Part shown: in pieces, positions 31,997-46,528 of the stretch | How the letters are laid out: each line of letters opens with the position of its first letter | How positions within the stretch are numbered: position 1 is the first letter of the stretch | From: Anniella stebbinsi | Lineage: Eukaryota; Chordata; Lepidosauria; Squamata; Anniellidae | Direction: 5' to 3' | Length of the DNA: 64,000 bases | Assembly: GCA_029215795.1 (NCBI GenBank) | Contig: JARDYH010000002.1 | Span: 363,470,973 to 363,534,972, forward strand | Program-made: the position numbers and the translations under genes | The notes under the pieces: generated by a model | The model's database searches: none | Told to the model about the DNA's origin: nothing | The model's input: the letters and a program-made list of their open reading frames with translations, nothing else

Positions 31997-34900
31997 TTGG
32001 AGAAGCACTCAAGGGCCAAAATACCCTGAATACAAGCCTGTTTTAACTTAAAGCTCTTAGTGCCAATAGCTAAAGCCTTAGGAGAGCCCATGGAGAACCA
32101 CGGAGGGCTGGTTTGGGCTCCTGGGCCTGAGATTGTAAATCTTTAGTCTCCATTGCCTGCAGTCTTTCCCAGCCCTGCCAGGAGATGCTGCGGATTGAAT
32201 CTGGGATGTCACCACTGCACAGAATTAAGCTGGTCTAAATGACATTCTCACCCCCATGGCGACCCTATGGAAAAGAGGATGGGGCTCCTGTATCTTCAAC
32301 AGTTGTATAGAAAAGGGAATTTCAGCAGGTGTCCTTTGTATGCATGCAGCACCTGGTGAAATCCCCTTTTCATCCTAACATTTAAAGCTGCAGGAGCCCT
32401 GCCTACTTGACCAGATACAAAAGAGGGCAGGGCTCCTTTAGCTTTAACTGTTGTGGTGTAAACCGCCCAGAGAGCTTTGGCCATGGGGCAGTATACAAAT
32501 GAAATAAATAAATAAATAAATAAAGGGAATTCCACCAGGTGCTGCATGCATACAAACGACACCTGCTGAGATTCCCTTTTCTATACAACTGTTGAAGACA
32601 CAGGAGCCCGGTCCTCCTTTCCATAGGGTCACCCTAAGGGAATTGTAGTCCCATGGGGGAACCTCGATATAGACATCTAATAAATGAAATGAAATACGGC
32701 TTTGCCCCCTGCAGTCTGTCCCCTGCATTAATTTCTTCCTCACCTGAACTCCAAGACCAGGTGTGAGCTCAGACTACAGGGAGAAAAAGCTCTTTGGAGA
32801 GAAACGGTACGGACAGACGCCACCGTGGGCACTGGGAGGGTTGATTTATTGCTCATTTCAGCTTTCTCCAGCCTAATGTCCTCCAGATGGCTGGACCCTC
32901 ATCAGGCACAGCCAGCATGGCCAGAGCTCAGGAATGTTGGTATTTGTCAGCCAAAATATCCGGAAGGCATCAGGATGGAGAAGGCTGATTTATTTGAAAA
33001 AAAAAAAATTGAAATAATTTGAGCCACCTTGAAAATTAATCTTCATTCCCGTCCCCTCTCTCTCCCCTTTGCACAAAAAAACGGAGCCCCCCGCCCCATT
33101 TTATAAGGGATCAGGGGAGACCTGGGTTTGTTTATTTCTTGCATTGGTTATATTTATTTATGCTGTGGTTTTCAACCAAGGGTGACTTTCAAACCAGCTT
33201 ACGATTGAAATCCACATACAAATTCAGTTGTAATAAACAGGGATGTGTGGGGTGGGTGGTGGAAGAAAGCATGAGAGAGTCTTCTGGCTGCTGGCAATTG
33301 ATGATACAAATCCGGGGCCCGAGTTCTTGGCTTGGAAGGGAGTGGGAGAGAAAGAGAGATAGGCCCTTTCTGCACCAGCCATTTCACCCGTGGCTGCCCC
33401 TGCCTGCTTGCGGAGAGTCCGCAGGACACACAGGGCATCCCGCGAGCAGGCAAGGGCCAGCCCTCCATTTCCCCGGAGTTCAGGGAACGCAATTATCCCG
33501 ATTCGTTCCCTGCTCCCCGGAGGGCAGCGTGATGGGCAGCTGGTGTGGCCGCCCATCCCGAGCGCAGCCACACTTACCCGTAAGTAAGCGCAACTGCAAA
33601 CTGGGCACAGAGCGCACAGCGCGGCTCCATGCCCAGCAGGGGAGGGGGTGGCATCAGTTTCGCCACCCCCAGGAGGGCAGGGAGGGGGTGGGGGCCTGTG
33701 CATGGTTTTTTTTGTTTAAAAAACTCACCTTTTGCGCACGAGCGCTCATGTGCGCCTCTTCGTTTTAAAAAGAAAAAAAAAAATGGCGGGCGTGAGTAGT
33801 GACGGGCCGGAAGAAGCCTGAATGATGCATACTAAGCTTTTTAACATATACATGAAGCCGCTGGGAGAGATTATCCGGAGATGAGGGCTGAGATGTCATC
33901 AATATGGGGATGACACCCAGCTCTACTTCTCCTTTTCAACAAACCCAGGTGAGGCAGTGGCTGTTCTGAATCAGTGCCTGAGCACAGTAATGGACTGGAT
34001 GAGGGCTAACAAACTGAGACTCAATCCAGACAAGACGGAGGTACTGTTAGCGGGTGGTTCATCTGTCCGGCGAGGTGATGTTCACCCTGTTCTGGAGGGG
34101 GTTGCACTCCCCCTAAAGGATCGGGTCCGTAGTTTGGGGGTGCTCTTGGATCCAGAACTGTCGCTTGAGGCACAGGTGAACTCGGTGGCAAAGAGCACCT
34201 TTTACCAGCTTAGGCTGATATACCAACTGCGCCCTTATCTGGACAGAGATAGCCTAGCTACAGTTATCCATGCTCTCATAACCTCTCGTTTGGATTACTG
34301 CAATGCGTTATACGTGGGGCTGTCTTTGAAAATGGTCTGCAAACTTCAGCTGGTACAAAACAGGGCAGCCAGATTGTTAACGGGGACTGGCCAACGAGGC
34401 CATATTATGCCAGTCCTTTTCCAACTTCACTGGCTGCCGATCCAGGTCCAGGCACAATTCAAAGTGCTGGTACTAACATTTACAGCCCTAAACGGCTTGG
34501 GGCCAGGATATCTAAAGGAACGCCTCCTCTCATATGTACCTGCCCGGACCCTAAGATCATCTACAGGGGTCCTTCTCCGTGAGCCCCTGCCAAAGGAAGT
34601 GAGGCAGGTGGCCGCTAGGAGGAGGGCTTTCTCCGCTGTGGCACCCCGGCTGTGGAATGAGCTCCCCAGAGAGGTTCGCCTGGCGCCTACTTTGTACTCT
34701 TTTCATCGGCAGGTGAAGACCTTTTTATTCTCCCAGTATTTTAACAGTTAAATTAACTCAATTTTAATCCTTGCTGTTTTAAATTTGTATTTTAATCTAT
34801 ATTAATTCCTGCTGCTTGGTTTTATCCTGGTTGTGTTTTTATATTGTATGTTATTCTGTGTTTTTAGATTGTGGCTTGTTTTATATTTTTAAAATGATTT

Positions 34901-37900
34901 CATGGTTTTAATTTTTGTGAACCGCCTAGAGAGCTTTGGCTATGGGGCGGTATAAAAATGCAATAAATAAATAAATAAATACTGGTGCAGCCTCTTTGCG
35001 GCGAAGCTGGAAGTGCTCGCTTCTGGGTTCCTCCGCTTCCAGCCCTCTCTGCCCCTGTGGTGCGGAAAGGGCCATAGATGGACTCAGGAGACAGGACAGG
35101 TGGGTGGCATAGATGCCAACCCATAGAAGTATCTCCTTCACTGCCAAGTCTTCTGGGCTCTGGCACTTGGAGATACAGTCCCTGTTCCAAGCGTTTCAGG
35201 GTTTAAGTAAGCGAGCCTGCCACCCTCACTCTACGTGGGGCTGCCTTTGAAGACGGTTTGGAAGCTGCAGCTTGTGCAAAATGCAGCAGCCAGATTAACA
35301 ACTGGACCAAGAGGTTTGAACATATAAAACTGACTCTGGACCGCTTGCATTGGCTGCCTGTAAGTTTCCGAGCCCGATTCAAGGTGCTGGTTTTGGTTTA
35401 TAAAGCTTTACATGGCTTGGGACCACAATACCTGATGGAACGCCTACCCTGAGGGAAGCCCAGAGGATGGCAACAAAGGAGAGGGCCTTCTCAGTGGTGG
35501 CCCCCCAATTATGAATAATCTCCCCCATGAGGCTCGCTTGGCGCCAACACTGTTATCTTTTCGGCACCAGGTTAAGACTTTCCTCTTCTCCCAGGCATTT
35601 AACAGCATATGCTGAGTTTTTAATTGACCCCAGAACTATATTTAGGCCTGGATGACAGTTCACAGTTGTTTGAAATGTATACTGTCTTTATATGTTGTCT
35701 GTTTCTATGCTTTTATGGTTTTAAATTTTGCATATCGAGTTTTAATGTCCAAAGTTTTAATTTTTGTAAACTGCTTATAGACATTCGACTATGGGGTGGT
35801 ATATAAACGTAATCAATAATAATAATAATTAATAATAATAGTTTGAACATGAATAAAATCATCACACTTCCATTGTAGGGCTCAGTTTATAACTCGCTGC
35901 TGCTGCTGCTCTGAAATGACCTTCTCTAGGGCCAGTGCAGGCAGCTGAGAAAACCCCAGGACCCAAATACCAGTCAGCCTGCAGGGCAAGAACTGTCAGT
36001 GAGCTTTTCTACACAAGACATTTATCATACACTCATCGTTCCCTACTCACAGCTGTTGTCGTCTACAGAACTACAAATATGACCCTCCAGTTTCGCTTCT
36101 GTAGATGAACAGCACTTTCAGCGAGTATTTTTTTAGAGCAGGGAAAAAAGAAGTATTACTTCAGATAGTGAAAGAAAATGTGCTTGCACTACTCTGCTAT
36201 ACCACAGTGCCACCTAGAGGTTATGTAGCAGAAAAGCAGGAAAGGATATGCTTCTTATGTAGCACTTGGATCTCAATTCTGCAACAAAACTAATAGTAGT
36301 GGATTAACCGCCTCAATGGCAATAGCCCAGGGTTACTTCTGCTATGATTTGTTATCTTGATAATGTCACCAGTTATTTTTATGGTTCATGCGGGAGGCAT
36401 GATGGGAGGTTTCTAGAACTGGGAGTGGAGGAATGGACTCGGAGAACCATCATGGCTGGACTGCAGACCTGAGATGCCCACATCTGCTTCCAGCATTTCC
36501 TGCTTGGAGTTCAGAGTGTGGGATTTCCAGGCAGTTTTCCTTCCAGGGACTGGCTGGATCCAGACTCACTTAGCTTCAAGCCTTCAGGTATCACAGCAGA
36601 TGCATCCAGAAACGTTCCTGAGCCTGCTTTGCTTCCTGACAGTGAATTGCAAGCTGCCTTTCCGATTCATAGGATTACCAAAGAGGAACGAGTTTCAAAT
36701 GAGAGCGTCGCTTGGCACACGAAGAGGCTGAATGAGGGGGCAGCAGCGAATATGCCTCCCCTTACATGCTACCTGAGCATATTGCATCCTTCAAATTAAA
36801 TATACTCTAACAGCAGCATCACCTCCATCAGGGCATCTGGGAGTCGTTGTAAGAACTGCTTCCCCCATCCGGTGACAATGACCATGGCGCCTGGCAGAAG
36901 GAAAAAAAAACATATGTTGCAATAATAATAATAATAATAATTTTATTTATTTATTGCCTGCCTCTCCCTCTGGATCGAAGCGGGGAACAACATTAAATAC
37001 AAAACAGCATAAAATACACAAAACTGATTAAAAGCATATAAATAATGAATTATTAAAAGCATATAAAACTAATATGTTATGAAAAGGTGCCTTAAAATTC
37101 ATCTGGGTTGGCCTGCCGGAAGAGATCAGTCTTTATGACTTTCTTAAATTTCGGAAGTCTGTTAAGTTGGCGAATCTCTCCCGGCAGGCCATTCCACAGT
37201 CAGGGAAGCGGCACAGGAGAGGGAGGAGGCTATCATTCGCCACGATGGGGCCTGCATAAGAGCATTCTGGTGGATCGTGTCCCATGCATCAGTTCTGAGC
37301 ATCTCTCACTGTGCTGCCCTAATGGTGCTCAATGAAATCTACAATTTATCTTCCTTTGCCATGGGTGTTAGGGCTGGCTCTGTCAACATGCTATTGGATA
37401 ATCTGCGCTGATGTATGCAACTTGGTGTTTGCCTCAAGATGTTGGGGACTACAACTCCCATAAGCCCCTGCCAGCACGCTCAATGGCCAGGGGTTATGGG
37501 GTTTTTTGGCCAAAACACCTGGAGGCCACCAGGTTGCCGATTTGTTTATCTATTGCATTTCTATACCGCCTATTAGCCGAAGCTCTCCGGGCACTTTACA
37601 AGACAAAGCTTAAAAGCATAAAATACAAGAACATAATAAAATATAACATAAAAATCATTAATTTAAAACAGAATAAAAGCAAAGCAGTAATAAACCCCAG
37701 CAGCAGTGCAAAGATCTAAAATCGCACCATTGCAATTTTTAAAACCAAAGGGCTAAAATAGGGTGACCAGATAAAATCCAGGTCAGGGCTCCTGTAACTT
37801 TAACAGTTGTAGAGAAAAGGGAATTTCAGCCAGTGTCATTTGTATGCAATTAGTGCCTGGTGAAACTCCCTCTTCATCACAACTGTTAAAGTTGCAGGCA

Positions 37901-40900
37901 CTATACTAGAGTGACCATATACAAAAGAAGGCAGGGCCCCTGCACCTTTAACAGTTGTGATGAAGAGGGAATTTCACCAGGAACTAATTGCATACAAATG
38001 ACACTGGCTGAAATCCCCTTTGCTCTACAACTGTTAAAGTTACATGAGCCCTGACCTCCTTTTTATATGGTCACCCTAGCTGTTTGGGGAACCTGGAATT
38101 TTGCAGGCTCCCTGGGTCTCTACGCAGAGTGGAAACATGTTCACTTCTGCAGCTCCCATGTTTCAACTAGCCAAAACTCAACAGGGTGGCGTCTTCATGT
38201 TGCCAATAATAATGCTGCTGCTGGCCCCATCATTATGTGGGCTCATGTGTCCGCATCAGGCAGCACAGCTGGAGGAGCAGCAAATTGAGCTGCTCCCCCT
38301 GACCCATCCAGCAGCGGGAGCCACCGCCACCGCCTCCTCCAGTGGATGCCCTAGAGGAAGAGAGCAGCCAACGGGACTGCCTGGAACACCCGCTGTTTGT
38401 CTGTTAAGAACAGAATGACGTAAGATGAGCCATGCTCCATCGAGCCCAGCACTCTGTTCACGCAGTGGCCAACCGGCTGTCGACCAGGGACTCACAAGCA
38501 GGACACAGGTGCAACAGCACCCTCCCACCCATGATCCCCAATAACTGGTGTATATAGGCACACTGCTTCTGATACTGCTGCTCTCAGTGAGAGCCGCAAA
38601 GCCCAAAGAAGCAGTTTTATGAGATCCCGTAAGAGCTTGGCTGGGTCTTCTTGTGAAACCCCATGGGAGCTCGGTTGGGTCTTGCAAGACCCAGGAGTCC
38701 ACTTTCTCCAGCCACACGGCATGCCAACCAAGGTAAGGGGGTTGAGGACAGGTATGCTTGGTGGTGAGAGGAAAGGTGCGTGGCAGCCCAAGCTACCTCT
38801 TGCTTTAAAGAGCTAGTGCCAACCCTAGGCAATAGGAGCAGAAGAAATGGCCTTTAACTGGGTCAGACCATAGGTCCATCAACGTTAGGGTGACCATACG
38901 AAAACGAGGATAGGGCTCCTGTGTCTTTAACAGTTGTATAGAAAAGGGAATTTCTGCAGGTGTCATTTGTATGCATGCATGCAGCACCCGGTGAGATCCC
39001 CTCTTCATCGCAAGAGTTAAAGCTGCAGGAGCCCTGCCCTCTTTTGTATCTAGTCACTCTAGTTTAGCTCCTGCAGCTTTAACTCTTGTTATGAAGAGGG
39101 GATTTCACCCAGTGCTGCAAGCATACAATTGGCACCTGTTAAAATTAGGGCTGTGACTGGATCCGGGTCTGTGCAGAGCCCTCCCTCCTGCTCTCCCCGC
39201 TCTCGCCCTCCCTCCTCCCAATCACCCTCCTTACCTACAGCCTCCTCCGCAGTGTCCAGCCTCCTCGATGTTGCCTGTCCGCTTTCCCGCTCACACCAGG
39301 TGATGACGTCACCTGGCGCGAGCTGGAAAGTGGCTGGCTGATATCGAGGAGGCAGGATGCCGTGGAGGATGATGCGGAGGAGGCTGCAGCTAAGCAGGGC
39401 GATTGGAGGAGGGAGGGAGCGGAGAGAGTGGGAGGGAGGGCTCTGCATGGACCTGGAGCAGATCTGAATCCAGATCCATGGCAGGTCGGATCAGGCCCAA
39501 TCTAGACCTCCCAGATCGGGATCTGGATCAGATTGGATCAGGGGGTCCGTGCACAGCCCTAGCTGAAATTCCCTGTTAAAGATACAGGAGCCTGGTCCTC
39601 CTTTCCTTATGGTCAGCCTAAGCAATGGAGCACGGTATCGTCATCACTGACTGGGAGCAATGCCTCTCTGGGGTTTCAGGCTGGATAGCTTTCACAGCCC
39701 TACCTGGAGATGCCGGGGATTGAACCTGGGACCTTCTGCATGCCAAGCAGGTACTGGACCATTCAGCTATGGTCCTTCCTCAATATTTTGCTATTAACAA
39801 TTTAGCGAGAGCCACTAAATAAATCACATGTATTTAAGGCCTACACTTTTATTTCCTGGATGGACCTTCATCCTGGGGTTAGCGATCTGCTTCCTGAACG
39901 GACATTGTGCTGTTGAAGGCTGGGGTCCACATCCTCACCTGTTTGGTGGAAGCCATCTGGGAAACAAACTGGCATCACATAATCATTCAGCCTGGCCTCT
40001 TCTGACAGTTCAACCAGGGCGATGTCGTACTCAAAGGTGGCAGGCACGTAAGAGGGATGGATGTGGAGAGTTTGGGGCTGGAGCAGTTGTTCTGTATCAT
40101 CTTGGGTCAGGGTTCTGTGCTTTCCTGCAGAGTGGGAGGGGGGACGTAGAACATAAGAACACACGAAAAGCCATACTGGTTCAATCCAAGGTCCGTCTAG
40201 TCCAGCATTCCGTTCACACAGTGTAAGGTGACCATATGGAAAGGAGGACAGGGCTCCTGTATCTTTCACAGTTATATTTAAAAGGGAATTTCAGCAGGTG
40301 TCATTTGTATGTGTGCAGCACCAGATGAAATCTCCTCTTCATCACAACAGTTAAAGCTGCAGGAGCCCTCCCCTCAGTGACTAGATACAAAAGAGGGCAG
40401 GGGTCCTGCAGCTTTAACTGCTGTGGTGAAGAGGGAATTTCACCAGGTGCTGCACACATACAAAGGACACCTGCTGAAATTCCTTTTTCTATACAACTAT
40501 TAAAGATACAGGAGCCCTGTCCTCCTTTCCATAGGGTCACCCTAACACAGTGGCCACCTAGCTGCCCCAATATGAAGCCCACAAGTAGTAGATGAGTGCA
40601 ACAGCACCCTCCTGCCCATGTTCCCCAGCAACTTTGGCATCCTGCTTCTGATACTGGATGTAACATATAGCCATCCCGTTATTAAAAGAACGACAGATAA
40701 TCTGGAAATATCTGGAAAAAAGCAGGCTCTCTAGTGTGTAACTTCGGTGTTGTGCAATAATTTTGCCACTAGATTGCGCCGTCTCAATGGAAGTGAACAG
40801 AGTATGCAGAGAGGGGAAGTATTAAACCCAAACCGCATGGCTGCCTGTGGCCACCCATGTAATGGAACCAATTGCATAAAGCCCTGGCAAGGCAGCAGGA

Positions 40901-43900
40901 TTTTAAAAAAAAATGTAGAGAAGCTCAAACTTTTGATAGTGATAAAGTATGTATGTTTTTGAGTTACACTGTTTTATAAGTCGTGATTGAAAGGGTTAGG
41001 AACATAGGAAGCTGCCTTATTCTGAATTAGACCATTGGTCCATCTAGCCTAGTACTGTCAACACTGACTGGCAGCAAAAGCTCTCAAGGTTTTTCCTATC
41101 CTAAGTGGAGATGCTGAGTATTGAACCTGGGGGCTTTTGCATGCAATCCAAGACATCTGGAGGGCACCTGGCTGGAGAAGTCTGCTTTAAGGAGTGGGGC
41201 ACAGACTAAAGAAACACAGTGTTCAATTTAATGTTTTTTCCTATACAAGGAGCACATACCTTTCCCCTTCTGACACAATGATTTGGACATATATTTCTCT
41301 TGGACATGGGAAAGAGGGGAAAGGTGTGAAGGGAGGTACTGTGAATCCTGAGGTTTTGGGTACCCTCTTCATAGTTGACCCATAGAATTAAAGTTTTGGT
41401 GCAGATTTTCCAGTCACAGACCCTGCAAGTCAATGGGCCTGTTGAGACAAGACGCTAAGCTATGGTTAGGCTGCTAACCCTTTTGCAGCAAGTGGTTAGT
41501 GAGCGTGTTTGAACCATGGTTATGTAGCCACCATGAAAAGGAAGGGATCACATGACACACTCAGAGCTCCATCACACTAGCGATTTAATGCACTCTCGCC
41601 ATGCCTGGTGTGCGGATTTGCAGCACGGTACTCACATGATGCCGTGTCTGTCCTGCCGACACCCCGCCTCTTCCCCAGCCTTTCCTAGAATGCTAAAAGT
41701 CTGGATTATTTCCCTAAGTGCATTTAATGCGCCTTAAGCCTCCATGTAGTTTGAAAGGAACTGGGGGCTTGGATGGATTGCATCAGGTCCTGGCAGGGAA
41801 AAGCGATCTCTCCCAGCAGCCGGCTCCAAGCCTCAATAGAAAACCCAAACCTTGCATCCCAGGCTCGAAATCATTTTTTAAAATCATACAATGCCGGAAT
41901 CTCTGCAGAGACAGGATTGTACTCCCTCGATTCCCCAAAAGAGCCAGACTAAAGGGTCATTCCAATTTTGCCTGGCAGAAATGTGGTCTGGTTGAAGTAC
42001 TCATTTGACCAGATCTGATTGGGGTTAGAAAGAGAAGGGGAGGAGTGGAGTGGGGGAGAAAGAGAAGGGGAGGAGTGGAGCGGAGCGGAGCGGAAGAGCA
42101 AAAAAATGAAGGAGCTAAAGGGCAGCTATTCAGGTGAAAGGGATCATAAGCTTGACACGCTTCTGCATCAGAGCTAAAAAAATGCGGAGGCAAACCGAGG
42201 GCGGGGGATTAGGTGTGATGGAGGTCTATGTCATGGTTCACACAACACACTAAGGCCAGATCTACACCAAGCAGGATATGACACTTTGAAAATGGTTTGA
42301 AAACTGTATATGGAGTGTGTCCTGGGCCTCAACAGTTGTCACATTTGTAATAAACCGTTTTAAAGCAGTAGTGTAGATCCTGTCTAAGCCATAATGTTTG
42401 ACTCAAAATGCTTATCCATCATGGTTTAGTGTGTTGTCTGAACAGGGCCAATGTTTTCTTTCATAATTGTGTCATTTTTTAAAAAAGCAAATCTTTCCTT
42501 CTATAATTAAAGACGCCACTAGGGAGAGCTAGAGGATGTCTCTCTGTGTTTGCGTGTGTGTAATACTAGTGCTTGCAACTGAAATCAACAGATTGTCCGT
42601 CAGACAGGGCTAATAGCCATAGATAATCTTCTGCTCCATGAATTTGGCTGCCTCTACAAGAGGCATTTCAAGCTCTTTCAAGGCACGTTAAAAAAATTAC
42701 CTCTAGAAGAACGGAGCGCAAATCGGGCGTAGAGGCGCGTTTTCTCTCCGATTATGCGCATTATCGAATGCGCGTTAAATAGCGAGTTTTAATTTGAGGC
42801 GGGAGTTAAAGCGTCTTACCGCCATGCAAACATGCGATTCTCCGCATGTCACAGTTTAAAGCGCGTTTCAGTTGTCCAGTAATGCGCTTCGCCGCCTCTT
42901 GTACAGAGGTATTAGGCGTAAATGCACTTCTGCGAATATGCGCATAATCGGCTAACCAGGCGTAAAGCCGAATTCTTGTAGATGAGGCCTTTGTTTAGTT
43001 CCCTTTTAAAGCCATTGAAATTGGTGGCCATGTCTACCAATTGGTGGCCATCATCAGTTTAAGTATGCAGTATGGGAAGAAGGACTTCCTTTTATCTGTC
43101 CTGAATCTCCCACCCATCAGCTTCATGGGATAATGACCCCCTTGGGTTCTAGTATTATGAAGGAGAAAAATGTCTCCCTATCCACATTCTCTACACCATG
43201 CGTAATTTTGTACACCTCTATCAGGGCTCCCCTTAGTCTCCTTTTTCCCCAAGCTAAACAATCCCAGCTGTTGTAACTTTCCCTCATAGGGGAGATGCTA
43301 CAGCATCTTGATCATTTTAGTTGTTCCTTTCTGTATGTTTTCCAACTTACACAGACACATGTCCTCTTTTATTATTCAATACTGATATTTCCCTTCTCTG
43401 CACTTGGCCCTTGCTCACCCAGGATAATTTTGAATGACGAAGAGCTGATCACATCATTGCTTCTGAGGACAGGGTTCTCCAGGTCCAGCTCACTGTGGAG
43501 GCAGTGAGCAGCGGTCACAATCCATTTGTTGCCTAGGATACAAGAAGGAGTTAAGTACCTACCCCACATGGATCACCAATTAGCCCGATGAAGCAAAAAC
43601 GCATGGTGTCCCACTGTCAGAAGTCAAAGGTTTCAAAAAACAAAATCCATAGATGGGCAATACCTTTATTAGGACCAATGAAACTTCCACAAAAACATGC
43701 AAGCTTCTGAGTTCGCCAGACCTCCTCTTCAGGCCAGGTGATACAAAAAGGAGGACACAGGGAAAGAAACAGAAAAGTCCAAAAATTTGGCCAGTTGTGA
43801 GGTCCATGAGAGCTGCAGTTTAGACAGACCCAGAGCGTCATCACATGGGGGGGAAATCGTGCTTCTTTACTGTCGCTTCTCTGCGCTCACTTTGGTCTGT

Positions 43901-46488
43901 CATTACTTCCTCTATTGAAAGAGGAAGTAAACAACCTGCATGTGGCCCATTCAGTGGGATGTTTTGATCATGCTACTTCTACTGCACATAGCAGGAGATA
44001 GCGGCAAGTTCTATCTCAAAAATAATTCAGATTTACTGGGCCCTTTTTTTTGGTCATGCGAAGACAGCTAGAAGGGGCAGGACACAGATGACATCATGAA
44101 TAAGACCTGTGAAAATCCGTGAGTGCCCAGTTACAAACGTGCAGTAAAACACTCATCTGACTGACCCCAGTGTCAAAATAGAGATTTGTAGTCTGAATGA
44201 TTTCGTCAGCGGTAGGCATTGCAGGTATCAGATTACATCTAACAATGCATGTTGGGATAGAGAAGCAATAGCTGATCTCCATGTTTGAAAGCTTATATAT
44301 GCCCTGCCTTAGCCCCACCACCAGGAGATCAGGAAACAGCTCCACCTCCGCTGGGTCCTAGGTTCCTCTATCTCAATTTATTTATTTTATTTTATTCCAT
44401 TTATATACCGCCCCATAGCTGAAGTTCTGTGGAGTTGAATCTGGCTTTTGGCTGGGTATTGAGTTTCCAGTTCCTCTACAAAGCCACTCGGCTGGGACTG
44501 CACAATATCTCGAGACAGGCCTGCCAAAGAGGTGATCGGCTTTCTGTTCCTACAAACGCTCATGGACATGTTTACTCCTGTTCCCGATCCCAGCCAGGTA
44601 TGGTGCAAAAGAAAACAATGCTTGTGTTGATGCACCTGATGGGCTAGATAATTTTCAACATGCGCTTGTCAAGCCTACCTCATTAATCCAGTCAAATTAA
44701 TCTAATTAGTCCCAGCTGGTTTTGGAAGATCATTAGGCATGACTTCTCCACAATTTGTTCCAGATTTCCATCATCACCCTTAATACAATTACACAATTCT
44801 TCCTAATGATTAGCCTATGACCCTTGGGCCACATCTTCTGTCATCGCCCAGCTGCGGCGGAAGAAACGGTGTGCATCCAAATGCTCCATTCTGTGAAATG
44901 TCCCGGGAGGTCTGCCCCAGACACAATCTAGCCACTGCGTTTCAATATCCTTTTTGAGCCTTTTCTTTTCTGCCAATCCCACTCATTCCAAGAGGTTCTT
45001 ACCTAGGAGCGAGCCTCCGCAGAAGGGGCGTCCATTCCTGTGCAGCATGGCGACCCATGGCGAGATCCCTCTCTGGGCATAGCGGCCATTAGCAATACGG
45101 GCCAGCAGGCTTCTGGAGAATTTGGGCTTCCCGCACACTGAAAAAGAAAGAAATGGCAGGACTTAGGGGAAAGGAGACCTGGGGCCGATCTACACAGTCC
45201 TTTGGAACATTTTAAAAAGTATTTTAAAATGATCCAAATAGGTGCGTTCTAAAACGTCTTAGGCCACATTACTGAGTACTCACGTTACAGGAGAACAGTC
45301 TTCCATCTTTAAAGCAGTGTGTGCGGTCACACACTGTTCTGCCCTGTCTCTTTCTCTTTAGTTTTTCAATGAGTTTAGGGCAAGGCATTGTGGGGGTTGT
45401 AGTTCAGTTACCCACTTCCTTCTTAGTTCCTCTGTCATTCTCTAGCGAGTATAGGGTTAAGAATTGTGGGTGTTGTAGTTCACTGGTCCACTTCCTCTTT
45501 CTTCCCCACCAATCAACTGCTAAGCATTTGGGCACCGCTAAAGGAAGCACTGCCCCCATGAATCACGAACGGTAAGGAAGGACACATTATTTTACTTAAA
45601 ACAATTTATTAAAAGTGAAACCGTTGTATATAACTGAAGTGAGTTTTAAAAAACCTCAGATATGCAACGTTATAGGGAGTGCATCATGTGGCCCAAAGAG
45701 TTTTCATAACCCTTATAAAACGTCAAAAACCTCGTATGTAGATCGGCCCCTGGATTGTTCCTGACACACTGGCGGCGGCCCAGATCCAGGTGCTTGCGAA
45801 AGGGGAGAGGGAGGGGGAGGACAGCTATTGAATAATCCTTTCACTGATGCAAGGAAGTGGACATCCTAGCTGGTACCCTGAAGTCCATTTGGACCCTGGT
45901 GTAATGCAATGAGAAATGCTTGTACTTACCTTTTTGCTTGGTGGGATCACACTTGATCTTACTCTTTTGGTAATTCAGTAGTAGTTAGTTACTGCCCTTT
46001 AAAAATCACAGGCTGGGTAGCCACCAGCTCCTTGTTTCTGAGCCTCACTTTGCTTGACCGCTACTGGCCATGCCTGTGTTGCACCACATCTATTTCACAT
46101 TCTCTCCCACTACCTCATTTCTGCCTCAGCTGGGCAATGTTTGCCATTGCCTGGTTGGCATCAGTCAGGGTAGCACCAAGGAAGAGGGCCTTCTTGTGGT
46201 GGCTCCCCAATTATGGAATGATCTCCCCGATGAGGCCCGCCTGGCGCCAACACTGTTATCTTTTTGGCGCCAGGTCGAAACTTTTCTTTTCTCCCAGGCA
46301 TTTTAACAGCATAAGTGGAGGTTTTAACTGACTTTTCTTGGCCAGGCTTAAAAGTTTAAAATGTTTTAAATATCAGCTGTTTTATGTTTTATGGTTTTAA
46401 ATTTTGTATATTGACTTTTTAACGTTCAATCTTTTAATTTTTGTAAACCGCCCAGAGAGCTTCGGCTATGGGGCGGTATATAAATGTA

Positions 46489-46528
<40 letters not shown>

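Noticed and set aside
33139..33768. 209-codon plus and 159-codon minus overlapping frames
   Set aside because: GC-rich intron sequence with no recognisable family; opposed long frames suggest composition, not coding.
33957..34751. 264-codon open frame as a host gene
   Set aside because: Motifs and the 3' tail are those of an L2-like LINE; a frameshift separates it from the catalytic YxDD part.
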